Origin: Rhodoferax sp.
GTDB taxonomy: Bacteria; Pseudomonadota; Gammaproteobacteria; Burkholderiales; Burkholderiaceae_C
Direction of reading: 5' to 3'
Length of the DNA stretch: 18,821 nucleotides
NCBI GenBank assembly: GCA_030833685.1
Contig: JAURGS010000022.1
Span: 1-18,821, forward strand
Of this stretch, positions 6,811 to 13,912 are shown one piece after another; position 1 is the stretch's first letter; every line of letters starts with the position of its first letter. The notes under the pieces are model-generated. The model had not been told where the DNA came from, searched no databases, and worked only from the letters and a program-made list of their open reading frames with translations. A program made the translations under genes and the position numbers.

Positions 6811-7227
6811 ATGAAGAAACTCGTATGCACCTTTTGCGCTCTGCTGGTCGGTCCGGCCATTTCCAATGCGCAGGCCTTAGCTGGGGCAACAGGCGAGCGC
6901 GCCGGCATCACTGCTGTAGCACGGCATGTTTTCGACGACATAACTATGCCGGGCAAGGAGTTTCGTGTGCTTCACACGACGTATGCTCCGGGCGGTCAAA
7001 ACCCGAAGCACTACCACCCTTCCCATGTGGTGTTCTATGTGCTCGAAGGATCGGGCGTTTGGCAGGAGGAGGGAAAGGAACCCGTCACGCTGAAGCCGGG
7101 GGACAGCCTCCACGTTCGGCCCGGGATGATTCATGCGCACCGCAATTTGAGCGCAACGGAAAAACTCGTTTTTCTAGAGTTTGTTATCGTAGACAAGAGC
7201 CAGCGCAGCACAGTCCCGATGCGATAG
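6811..7227 (+). CDS. Secreted small cupin protein
   Basis: 138 residues. The start ATG 6811 follows AAGGAAG and gives a signal peptide (MKKLVCTFCALLVGPAISNA, cleavage probably near residue 20-22), so the protein is likely periplasmic. An earlier in-frame ATG at 6772 would spoil the signal. A cupin_2 barrel is seen: motif 1 GGQNPKHYHPSHVV (His67, His69, His72) and YVLEGSG; motif 2 LKPGDSLHVRPGMIHAHRN (His108). The usual motif-1 glutamate is replaced by hydrophobic residues. The barrel may bind a metal or a small ligand; substrate unknown. It is divergent from the LysR gene, which probably controls it. Confidence 0.82.
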   Translation: MKKLVCTFCALLVGPAISNAQALAGATGERAGITAVARHVFDDITMPGKEFRVLHTTYAPGGQNPKHYHPSHVVFYVLEGSGVWQEEGKEPVTLKPGDSLHVRPGMIHAHRNLSATEKLVFLEFVIVDKSQRSTVPMR

Positions 7228-7291
7228 CAAGAACGGCAGCCGATCAATACGGGGGACTCCTCCGAGTTGGACCTAGATATCGATGCGAAGG

Positions 7292-7804
7292 TCAAGTGTA
7301 GATGGCTCCTGGCTCTCGTATCGGCTCTGCCAGTGACTTGCAACTATCAAAGTGGTGTCTCCGCATTGCGCCTCCTTGCCTGCCGGGCTTAGAGCAGTGC
7401 GGGCACCTGACTATCGGCAACGCAAGGTGCCCTTCCGAGATGCTTTCTTTGTGAGCTTGGGTTTTTGACACTCCAGCTCGGCTCGCGCTCATCCTGTCTC
7501 GAGTGCAAGTTGAAGGTTGTCGCCCCAGCTTGGCCTCCCGGCTGTTCTCCTCACAGGCCTTGATCTCCACGTTCCCCACCGCGTAGTCGCCCAGGTCGTT
7601 CTTGCGCGACATGCAGAACTTTCCGCGCCCATTCCCTCGCAAGTGCAGCTTGCCGCTCTCCGTCCAGACCTGCAGCCACTCCTCGAAGGTCATCGTGACC
7701 TGGATTCGGTGGCCGTTCCGATCTGGTTTCCGGCGCCGTTGCGTTTTCTTCTGTACGTTGTATGCGTCGCGCAGCTTGCGCAACTCTTGATCCGTCAGCT
7801 TCAT
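7292..7804 (-). CDS. Phage/island-type protein with C-terminal zinc-finger motif
   Basis: 170 residues from ATG 7804, preceded by an excellent AAAGGAG site. The middle part, MTFEEWLQVWTESGKLHLRG, then GKFCMSRKNDLGDYAVGNVE, resembles proteins frequent in prophages and islands of Proteobacteria. RDRMSASRAGVSKTQ resembles NUMOD3-like DNA-binding repeats of homing-type nucleases. Near the C-terminus CPHCSKPGRQGGAMRRHH plus DSC forms a CxxC...H...C zinc-finger-like site. No HNH catalytic motif is clear, so nuclease activity is not claimed. The gene is convergent with the cupin gene and isolated, suggesting a transferred fragment. Confidence 0.65.
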   Translation of the reverse strand: MKLTDQELRKLRDAYNVQKKTQRRRKPDRNGHRIQVTMTFEEWLQVWTESGKLHLRGNGRGKFCMSRKNDLGDYAVGNVEIKACEENSREAKLGRQPSTCTRDRMSASRAGVSKTQAHKESISEGHLALPIVRCPHCSKPGRQGGAMRRHHFDSCKSLAEPIREPGAIYT

Positions 7805-8269
7805 GCTGATCTCCTTTTGAAGTCGGCCTACGCTGGGCCGAACTCCAGTCTGCGTTCGCAGCCCTTTCCCAGCAATATTCCTTCGCGCAGCTAGCCTGCA
7901 CCCCACGCTCTGCCCGCGCACCTTACAGCCCCAGGGTGACGTCTGGCTGCCCCATCGCTTGACGATCAGCACTCTGCGTACGCGGAGCACTGCTCTACAT
8001 AGGTGCCGTCGTGGGCCACGCTGCCGGCCAGCTTGAGCGAAACGGCCAAGCCGACAATCGGAGCCTAAGTTCAGCCGCCTGGTCTGTGGACAAGGTGAAG
8101 TCGAAACGAAGATTGAACTCCCGCTCTACGAGCGACTTGCACGGCATGCCATTCGGCGGGATAAGAAACCTATGTGAGTTGCTGACCTCAACCTCACCGA
8201 TCTCATTCACGAACTCCATCTCACCGCGATGACCGACTGCCGGTACGGCTCGTGCGGAATGCTCGTTGA
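7805..8269. other. Gene-poor stretch before the LacI remnant
   Basis: Apart from one weak minus-strand frame (7995-8219) I see no convincing gene. At its right edge GAGGCA (8268-8273), GTAG, TGCCTC (8278-8283) form a 6-bp stem exactly at the point where LacI homology starts. The stretch is probably island debris. Confidence 0.4.
7995..8219 (-). CDS. Doubtful small ORF
   Basis: A 74-residue frame from ATG 8219 (MEFVNEIGEVEVSNSHRFLI, later EREFNLRFDFTLSTDQ). GGTGAG directly abuts the ATG, too close for a normal ribosome binding site. The first ~55 residues look protein-like, with alternating acidic and hydrophobic residues, while the end (WPFRSSWPAAWPTTAPM) looks random, as if the gene were cut. 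No family is recognised; it may be a fragment or a chance frame. Confidence 0.2.
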   Translation of the reverse strand: MEFVNEIGEVEVSNSHRFLIPPNGMPCKSLVEREFNLRFDFTLSTDQAAELRLRLSAWPFRSSWPAAWPTTAPM

Positions 8270-9214
8270 GGCAGTAGTGCCTCGCGTGCTTTGCGCACAC
8301 CCGAGAAGGTATCCAAACCGGCAATCGAAAAGGTCAAGCAAGCGGTCATCGCTACTGGCTACATACCCAACATGCTAGCGGGTGGCTTGAAGTCGCGTCG
8401 CAGCATGACTGTAGTCGGTTTAGTTCCGATCATTTCCGTGCCGCAGTTCCTGCCCACAGTACGGGTCATGACGGAAACGTTGGATACGAGCGGATATCAA
8501 CTTATCCTTGGGCAGACCGGTTATGACCATGCGCGCGAGGAAAAGCTAATTTCAAGTTTGATGGGGCGTAGACCAGACGGCGTAGTTGTTGCCGGTCAGG
8601 TGCACTCGCCCAAGGCTCGCGAACTCCTGAAAAATCTTGGTGTTCCAGTTGTGGAGACCTGGGACCTTAGCGAGCATCCAATTGACATGATTGTTGGCTT
8701 TTCGCACATCAAGGTGGGCAATGCGGTGGCTGGTTTTTTCCTGTCGCGCGGGTGGAAGAATGTGGCCTTAGCCACGGGTGATGACGAGCGAGCCCAACAG
8801 CGACGCCAAGGATTCATGGCCACTTTTGGTCACGACGTTCCCACGGTGACGATTCCCGCCCCTAGCAACCTGGCAAGCGGGCGACGGGCGCTGAGCGAAA
8901 TCCTGGAAAAAGAGCCGGGCATCGAGGCCATCTTCTGCAGTTCAGACGGACTTGCCCAGGGTGTGCTGGTCGAGGCGCTTGCGCGTGGCTTGCGGGTTCC
9001 GCAGGACTTGGCACTGTGCGGTTTCGGCGATGCCGACTTTGCGGCCCACTTGGTGCCGTCACTCACGACAGTGCATGTGGACGGTGCGGGAATTGGCCGC
9101 ATGGCAGCCGAACTAATCCTGAGCCGCTGCGCCGGGAAAGAAGTCCCTCAGAAGATTAACGACATCGGTTTTCGCATCGTTGAGCGGGAATCAACGGCCT
9201 TGCGTTCAGAGTAG
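8270..9214 (+). pseudogene. LacI-family regulator missing its DNA-binding N-terminus
   Basis: The periplasmic-binding-protein-like regulatory domain is complete: RSMTVVGLVPIISVPQFLP, GRRPDGVVVAGQ, EAIFCSSDGLAQGVLVEALA, LCGFGDADFAAHLVPSLTTV and IGRMAAELILSR, typical of the GntR (gluconate) branch. At the N-terminal side only the end of the HTH/hinge remains (SASRALRTPEKVS, GYIPNMLAGGLKSR). The first ~20 residues, containing helix one and most of the recognition helix, are absent, and TGA (8267-8269) closes the frame just upstream. TTG 8291 could start translation but has no ribosome binding site. A product could bind sugar-like ligand but not operator DNA in the usual way. Confidence 0.8.
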
Positions 9215-9308
9215 CCGCCAGCCCTGATTCCGGTAATCAGCGACGAACTGGTCCATGCTCTTGCGCTAATGACTTTCTGCTTCTGGCCGATCTGCTCCAC
9301 GAGCTACT

Positions 9309-9350
9309 GCTATCGGCAAGTGCTGTGACCGTCAGCTAATGGCCGATAGC
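9309..9350. repeat. Inverted repeat downstream of the integrase gene
   Basis: GCTATCGGC (9309-9317) and GCCGATAGC (9342-9350) form a perfect 9-bp inverted repeat around a 24-nt centre containing CCGTCAGCTA. The right end, ATGGCCGATAGC (9339-9350), is the exact reverse complement of 10188-10199 on the other side of the integrase. Confidence 0.7.
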
Positions 9351-9432
9351 CCCGCTCTTGACGGTCCCCACATAGCTGCCATTGAAGGCGGCCTCCCCGG
9401 TCCCGGAATCAAGGCCGCCTCCGAAGACCAAC

Positions 9433-10056
9433 TCAGATTTCCGTCTGTTCGGAGATTTCAAGAGCGTCGTCGACCTCGATACCCAGGTACCTCACGGTCG
9501 ACTCCAGCTTGGAGTGGCCGAGCAGAAGTTGCACGGCTCGGAGGTTCTTGGTGCGTCGATAGATCAGCGTCGCCTTTGTCCTTCGCATCGAATGTGTCCC
9601 GTACTCGGCACGGTCAAGGCCCAGTTGATCAACCCAGTGACCAAGTATCCGGGCGTACTGCCGAGTTCCCAAGTGGGGCGAATCGTGGAGCCTGCTCGGG
9701 AAAAGGTAGTCATCGGATTTCAATGCCGCCTGCTTGATCCAAGCCTGCAAGGCCTCCCTGGTGACTGCCGTGATCTCGAATTGCACAGGGCGCTTGGTCT
9801 TGTGCTGCATGACGATGGCTCTGGTGGCCACCTGATCACCATGGGACACATCACGCACTTTGAGCGCAACCAGGTCACATCCGCGAAGCTTACTGTCGAT
9901 GCCGAGGTTGAAGAGTGCGAGCTCACGGACCCGACCTTCCATCTGAAGACGTACTCGCAGGGCCCAGATGTCCTTCACCTTGAAGGGAGCCTTTTGCCCG
10001 ACGATCTTGTCCTTGTTCCACGGCTCATGATGAACAGTAGTGCCTGAGGTTTCCAT
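9433..10056 (-). CDS. Short tyrosine recombinase/integrase
   Basis: 207 residues, a compact catalytic-domain-only type. The expected residues are visible: Arg in IDSKLRGCDLVALKVRD, the HxxR box in YGTHSMRRTKATLIYRR, the second His region in LRAVQLLLGHSKLESTVRY and the nucleophile Tyr in STVRYLGIEVDDA. The N-terminus (HHEPWNKDKIVGQKAPFKVK) is typical of a family of ~200-residue integrases common in proteobacterial islands; these lack a separate arm-binding domain. ATG 10056 is supported by GGGAG upstream. The gene is bracketed by related GCTATCGG-type repeats, suggesting it can act on those or travels as a unit. Confidence 0.92.
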   Translation of the reverse strand: METSGTTVHHEPWNKDKIVGQKAPFKVKDIWALRVRLQMEGRVRELALFNLGIDSKLRGCDLVALKVRDVSHGDQVATRAIVMQHKTKRPVQFEITAVTREALQAWIKQAALKSDDYLFPSRLHDSPHLGTRQYARILGHWVDQLGLDRAEYGTHSMRRTKATLIYRRTKNLRAVQLLLGHSKLESTVRYLGIEVDDALEISEQTEI

Positions 10057-10379
10057 GATGGTCTCCCATCGAGTTGAGGGTCCCTGAGCATGCGCTTGTG
10101 AGGCACCAGCATATTGCGCTGCGTCAAGTCAGGAAAGCGCACTCGAGCGGTACGGGTGACTGCAAACGAGTGGGGTGGCAAACCAGCGCTATCGGCCATG
10201 AGCCGTCAGCTAGGGACGCTCTCGATAGCAGTCGTTAGCGACTCGTAGCGCCAATAGGCAGTCTGCAAAAGGACGCTGAATAGATTTCAAGACCGTTGCG
10301 GTCTGATCGTTTCCCTAAACGGTGCTACTGCCTCACGAAGTATTTCCTGCAACTGGTGTGACAGGCAAGATGCCCCGAT
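10057..10379. other. Intergenic stretch between integrase and cueR
   Basis: No gene is seen. It holds the repeat at 10188-10229 and small stems such as AGTCG-TTAG-CGACT (10230-10243) and GACCG-TTG-CGGTC (10291-10303). It is the likely boundary between island DNA and the copper locus. Confidence 0.45.
10188..10229. repeat. Related inverted repeat upstream of the integrase gene
   Basis: GCTATCG (10188-10194) and CGATAGC (10223-10229) pair around a centre that also contains CCGTCAGCTA (10203-10212), the same design as 9309-9350. GCTATCGGCCAT (10188-10199) is the perfect inverse of 9339-9350. The integrase and its flanks are thus framed by 12-bp inverted repeats ~860 bp apart. Confidence 0.7.
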
Positions 10380-10856
10380 TCACCGTGGAACGCTGCAATG
10401 TCCGGTATCCGCTGAACACGGAGGCAGGGTTTTTGAGGGATCTTCTGGCGGCCGGGCCAGATCGTCCAGAATGGGACAGTCGGGCCGGTCGTCGCCGTGG
10501 CAGTGGTGCAGCAGTTGCAGCAAGCTGCGCTGCATCGCCAGCATGGCTTCGATGCGCTGTGACAGCTCATCCACATGCTTTTGTGCGATGCGCTTGACGT
10601 TGGCGCTGGCACGGCGGCGGTTTTGCCACAGCGCCACCAACTCGCCGATCTCTGCCATGGCAAAGCCCAGATCGCGTGCGCGCTTGATGAAGCGCAGGGT
10701 ATGCACATCGGCCTCGTTGTACTGTCGGTAGCCGCTGTCGGTGCGAGCTACGCGCGGCAGCAGGCCCAGCGATTCGTAATGGCGCACCATCTTGGCTGAA
10801 ACCTTGGAGAGTTCGGCGGCCGTGCCGATGTTGACGGGCCAATGTGCGCTGCGCAT
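10380..10856 (-). CDS. cueR: CueR-type copper-responsive MerR regulator
   Basis: 158 residues. The MerR HTH is at the N-terminus (VNIGTAAELSKVSAKMVRHY, then ESLGLLPRVARTDSGYRQY), followed by a long dimerisation helix (residues ~80-115). The metal loop HCHGDDRPDCPI has Cys119 and Cys127 spaced as in E. coli CueR (Cys112/Cys120), indicating sensing of +1 ions (Cu, Ag, Au). ATG 10856 is chosen because the family in this group often carries a short lead before NIG. It lies 10 bp after copZ and is probably co-transcribed from the promoter at 11104-11134, giving autoregulation. The tail after residue 135 is short and variable. Confidence 0.93.
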   Translation of the reverse strand: MRSAHWPVNIGTAAELSKVSAKMVRHYESLGLLPRVARTDSGYRQYNEADVHTLRFIKRARDLGFAMAEIGELVALWQNRRRASANVKRIAQKHVDELSQRIEAMLAMQRSLLQLLHHCHGDDRPDCPILDDLARPPEDPSKTLPPCSADTGHCSVPR

Positions 10857-10866
10857 GGTGCAGGCC

Positions 10867-11064
10867 TCAGACAGCGACGGCATAGCCTTCATCGGCGATG
10901 GCCTTGACCACCACCTCGCGCGGCTGCTGGGTCTGAACTTCAACCCGGTTTTGGCTACGGTCGATCTTGACCTCGGCCTGCGGGTCGATCTGCTGCAGGG
11001 CGCGCGTCACGGATCTTTCGCAATGGTCGCAGCGCATGCCGGTCACGGTAAAGGTCTGGTTCAT
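10867..11064 (-). CDS. copZ: CopZ-like copper chaperone (HMA domain)
   Basis: A 65-residue single heavy-metal-associated domain. GMRCDHC near residue 10 is the MxCxxC Cu(I) site; the rest (VTRALQQIDPQAEVKID, VVVKAIADEGYAV) fits the ferredoxin-like fold. It carries Cu(I) in the cytoplasm, probably to CopA and to CueR. ATG 11064 has AAGGAAG 6 nt upstream; an earlier ATG at 11103 would add an unusual extension and would start upstream of the predicted transcript start. Confidence 0.93.
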   Translation of the reverse strand: MNQTFTVTGMRCDHCERSVTRALQQIDPQAEVKIDRSQNRVEVQTQQPREVVVKAIADEGYAVAV

Positions 11065-11103
11065 GGTGTTCTTCCTTGGGTAAAAGAGATTGAAGGAAAG
11101 CAT

Positions 11104-11134
11104 ATCCTGAACCCTGCCATGGTGGGAAGGTCAA
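11104..11134 (-). promoter_or_regulatory. CueR-type promoter of copZ-cueR
   Basis: On the minus strand TTGACC (11134-11129) and CAGGAT (11109-11104) are separated by 19 bp, the overlong spacer typical of MerR-family promoters. The spacer holds the dyad-like CCACCATGG core flanked by CTTCC and AGGGT, as in CueR boxes. Predicted transcription start is near 11097, giving copZ a leader of about 33 nt. Confidence 0.75.
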
Positions 11135-11180
11135 GTCATGGGTGAGATTTCTTTATTCAGCCTCAGATACGACAAGGGAC

Positions 11181-11211
11181 TTGACTCTACCATCATGGTA
11201 AGGTTGAGAAT
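11181..11211 (+). promoter_or_regulatory. CueR-type promoter of copA
   Basis: TTGACT (11181-11186), a 19-bp spacer and GAGAAT (11206-11211). The spacer contains TACCATCATGGTA, a perfect palindrome around a central C, with a half-site match to the copZ promoter (ACCATnATGG core, AAGGT). The 19-bp spacing implies activation by DNA distortion by CueR. The predicted start point lies at or next to the copA ATG. Confidence 0.75.
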
Positions 11212-11217
11212 GAATAC

Positions 11218-13440
11218 ATGAACACGACAAATCCTTCTTCCTCCCCTGCCGCTACGCTTGACCTGGGCATTGGCGGCATGACTTGCGCCTCCTGCGTCAC
11301 TCGCGTGGAGAAAGCGCTGAAAAAAGTGCCTGGAGTGACCGAAGCCACGGTCAACCTCGCCACCGAATCGGCGCGCATCCGTTTTGCGCCCGGAGATCAG
11401 GTCGAAGCTCGATTGCGGCGCGCCGTGCGCGATGCCGGCTACGAGCCACGCGCGGCCGACGCGCTGGCGCAAGAAGCCGACGAGTCGCCCTGGGCCGGTT
11501 TTGCACCGGTGGCGGTGGGCCTGGCGCTGTCGCTGCCGCTGGTGCTGCCGATGCTGGCCGATCTGGTCGGCGTGCATTGGATGCTGCCCCCCTGGTTGCA
11601 GTTTGTACTGGCCACGCCGGTGCAATTCATTTTGGGCGCGCGTTTCTACAAGGCGGGCTGGCATGCCCTCAAGGCCTTGACCGGCAACATGGACTTGTTG
11701 GTGGCGATTGGCACGAGCGCGGGCTGGGCGCTGTCGGTCTGGCTCTGGCTGTTCGCCGGCCACGCCGAGCATGGCGGCATGCCGCACCTGTATTTCGAGG
11801 CCTCGGCGGTGGTGGTCACACTGGTGCTGCTGGGCAAGTGGCTGGAGGGGCGCGCCAAACGCCAGACCACGGCCGCCATCCGCGCGCTGCACGCGCTGCG
11901 ACCCGATGTCGCGCACCTGATGAGCGTCGAAGGCGAGGTGGATGTGCCCGTGGCTGAAGTGTTGGTGGGCGACCGCCTGGTGGTGCGCCCGGGTGAGCGC
12001 CTGCCGGTGGACGGCAGTCTGCTCGAAGGCCACACCCAAGTCGACGAATCCATGCTCACCGGTGAGCCGCTGCCCGTGGCCAAAGATGCCGGTGCCAGGC
12101 TGACCGGCGGTTCCATCAACGGCGAGGGCCGCATCGTGATGCAGGTGGACGCGGTGGGTGGCGAGACGGTGCTGGCCCACATCATTCGCCTGGTGGAGGA
12201 TGCGCAGGCGGCGAAGGCGCCGATCCAGCGCCTGGTGGACCAGGTCTCGGCGGTGTTCGTGCCAGTGGTGCTGGCGATCGCGCTGCTCACGCTGCTGGGC
12301 TGGTTGTGGACCGGTGCCCCGACCGAGGCCGCCGTGATCCATGCGGTGGCGGTGCTGGTGATCGCCTGCCCCTGCGCGCTGGGACTGGCCACACCGGCCG
12401 CCATCATGGCCGGCACGGGGGTGGCGGCCAAACACGGCATCCTGATCAAGGACGCGCAGGCCCTCGAATTGGCGCACCGGGTGAATGTGGTGGCCTTTGA
12501 CAAGACCGGTACCCTGACCGTGGGTCAACCCCGCCTGCTGGCCTTTGATGTGGCCGACGGGCAAGACGAGCCGGCACTGATGGCGGTCGTGGCCAGCTTG
12601 CAAAGCGGCAGCGAACACCCGCTGGCACGCGCCGTGGAGCGGGCCGCGCAGGCGCGTGGGCTGGCCGTGCAGGTGCCGGACAATGTGCGCGCCGTGCCCG
12701 GGCGCGGCAGCGAGGGCGAGGTGGGCGTGGCCAGCTACCTGATCGGCAGCCTGCGCTGGATGGACGAACTGGGTGTGGCGCTGGGCCCACTGGCGCCGCG
12801 CGCGGCAGCGCTGCAACAGCAGGGCGCCACCCTGTCGCTGTTGGTGCAGCGAACCACTGCCGGGCTGACCCCCTGTGCCTTACTGGCCTTTGGCGATGAA
12901 CCCAAGCCTGGCGCGCAGGAGGCGCTGGCGGCGCTGCGAGCGCGCGGCATCCGCACCCTGATGATCTCGGGCGACAACCGTGGCGCGGCCGAGGCCATGG
13001 CGCGACGCCTGGGTCTGCGTCCGGAAGAGGGTGAGGTGCTGGCCGAGGTGCTGCCGGGCGACAAGGCGGCGCAGGTGGCGGCTCTCAAGCAGGGCGGCCG
13101 CGTGGTAGCCATGGTTGGCGACGGTGTCAACGACGCGCCGGCGTTGGCAGCAGCCGACGTCGGCCTGGCCATGGGTAATGGTACCGATGTGGCCATGCAT
13201 GCAGCCGGCATCACCCTGATGCGGGGTGACCCGCGCCTGGTGGCTGCGGCGCTCGAGGTGTCGCGCCGTACCGTGGCCAAGATCCGGCAGAACCTGTTCT
13301 GGGCCTTCATTTACAACGTGGCCGGCATCCCGCTGGCAGCGCTGGGTTACCTCAATCCGGTGATCGCAGGGGCGGCCATGGCCATGAGTTCGGTCAGCGT
13401 GATGAGCAATGCCCTACTGCTGCGGCGCTGGCGGCCCTGA
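11218..13440 (+). CDS. copA: Cu(I)-exporting P1B-type ATPase
   Basis: 740 residues; pumps Cu(I) out of the cytoplasm at the cost of ATP. One N-terminal HMA domain (GGMTCASC, Cys23 and Cys26). Membrane helices begin about residue 98. The actuator TGE is at 281-283 (MLTGEPLP). The transport-site CPC is at 384-386 (VIACPCALGLATPAA). The phosphorylation site DKTGTLT starts at Asp428; an HP motif lies in SGSEHPLARAV; the hinge is GDGVNDAPAL (from 634). The last helices are NLFWAFIYNVAGIPLAALG and MAMSSVSVMSNALLL, with the Asn, Tyr, Met and Ser residues of P1B-1 pumps. It is complete and divergent from copZ-cueR. ATG 11218 is the only reasonable start before the HMA domain. Confidence 0.97.
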   Translation: MNTTNPSSSPAATLDLGIGGMTCASCVTRVEKALKKVPGVTEATVNLATESARIRFAPGDQVEARLRRAVRDAGYEPRAADALAQEADESPWAGFAPVAVGLALSLPLVLPMLADLVGVHWMLPPWLQFVLATPVQFILGARFYKAGWHALKALTGNMDLLVAIGTSAGWALSVWLWLFAGHAEHGGMPHLYFEASAVVVTLVLLGKWLEGRAKRQTTAAIRALHALRPDVAHLMSVEGEVDVPVAEVLVGDRLVVRPGERLPVDGSLLEGHTQVDESMLTGEPLPVAKDAGARLTGGSINGEGRIVMQVDAVGGETVLAHIIRLVEDAQAAKAPIQRLVDQVSAVFVPVVLAIALLTLLGWLWTGAPTEAAVIHAVAVLVIACPCALGLATPAAIMAGTGVAAKHGILIKDAQALELAHRVNVVAFDKTGTLTVGQPRLLAFDVADGQDEPALMAVVASLQSGSEHPLARAVERAAQARGLAVQVPDNVRAVPGRGSEGEVGVASYLIGSLRWMDELGVALGPLAPRAAALQQQGATLSLLVQRTTAGLTPCALLAFGDEPKPGAQEALAALRARGIRTLMISGDNRGAAEAMARRLGLRPEEGEVLAEVLPGDKAAQVAALKQGGRVVAMVGDGVNDAPALAAADVGLAMGNGTDVAMHAAGITLMRGDPRLVAAALEVSRRTVAKIRQNLFWAFIYNVAGIPLAALGYLNPVIAGAAMAMSSVSVMSNALLLRRWRP

Positions 13441-13498
13441 AAGGCCACGGCCCCCCACCGTGCCGTGCCGTGCCGCTTTTGATCCTAACCTGTTTAAC

Positions 13499-13879
13499 AT
13501 GCACTTCACACACAAGACCTTTACCCTCTGGCTGAGTTTGGCGGCGAACATGGCGCTGGCGCAAACCCTGCCGCTGCCCCAGCCTGCACCGGGGCTGATG
13601 CCTCAGCCTGCCCAAGGCCAGCGGCTGTTCGCGCAGCATTGCGCCGCCTGCCACGGCTTGGACTTGAAGGGTTCTGACCGGGGGCCACCGTTGCTGCACC
13701 CGGTCTATGAACCTTCGCATCACAGCGATGCTGCTTTTCAGGCGGCTGTGCGCTACGGCAGCCGGGCGCACCACTGGAAGTTTGGCGACATGCCGCCAGT
13801 GTCCGGGCTGTCGGCGGACGATGTGGTCCACATCACGGCCTACGTGCGTCAGCAGCAGCGCAAGGTGGGTATTCGTTAG
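13499..13879 (+). CDS. Small secreted c-type cytochrome
   Basis: 126 residues, 58 bp after copA on the same strand. ATG 13499 opens a signal peptide (FTLWLSLAANMALAQ). One haem site CAACH lies in GQRLFAQHCAACHGLDLKG; the probable axial Met is in FGDMPPVSGLSADDVVHITA, giving a class I-type monohaem cytochrome c of the periplasm. Small cytochromes of this form are often found beside copper export genes in betaproteobacteria; the electron partner is unknown. No strong ribosome binding site is seen. The spacer to copA holds three TGCCG tandem units (13461-13475). Confidence 0.88.
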   Translation: MHFTHKTFTLWLSLAANMALAQTLPLPQPAPGLMPQPAQGQRLFAQHCAACHGLDLKGSDRGPPLLHPVYEPSHHSDAAFQAAVRYGSRAHHWKFGDMPPVSGLSADDVVHITAYVRQQQRKVGIR

Positions 13880-13890
13880 AGCCTGTTGCA

Positions 13891-13912
13891 GAGACGGGGC
13901 TGTATCCGTCTC
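13891..13912. terminator. Hairpin between convergent cytochrome and mocR genes
   Basis: GAGACGG (13891-13897) pairs with CCGTCTC (13906-13912) around an 8-nt loop, between the cytochrome stop and the mocR stop, overlapping the last mocR codon. The position suits a two-way terminator, but there is no T-run. Confidence 0.45.

Noticed and set aside
8272..10043. Shared CAGTAGTGCCT at 8272 and near 10034
   Set aside because: An 11-base match is expected many times by chance in a window of this size, and the contexts differ.
11131..12816. 561-residue minus-strand frame rich in His, Gln and Arg
   Set aside because: It is antisense to copA and has the composition expected from a high-GC gene read backwards; no family resemblance.
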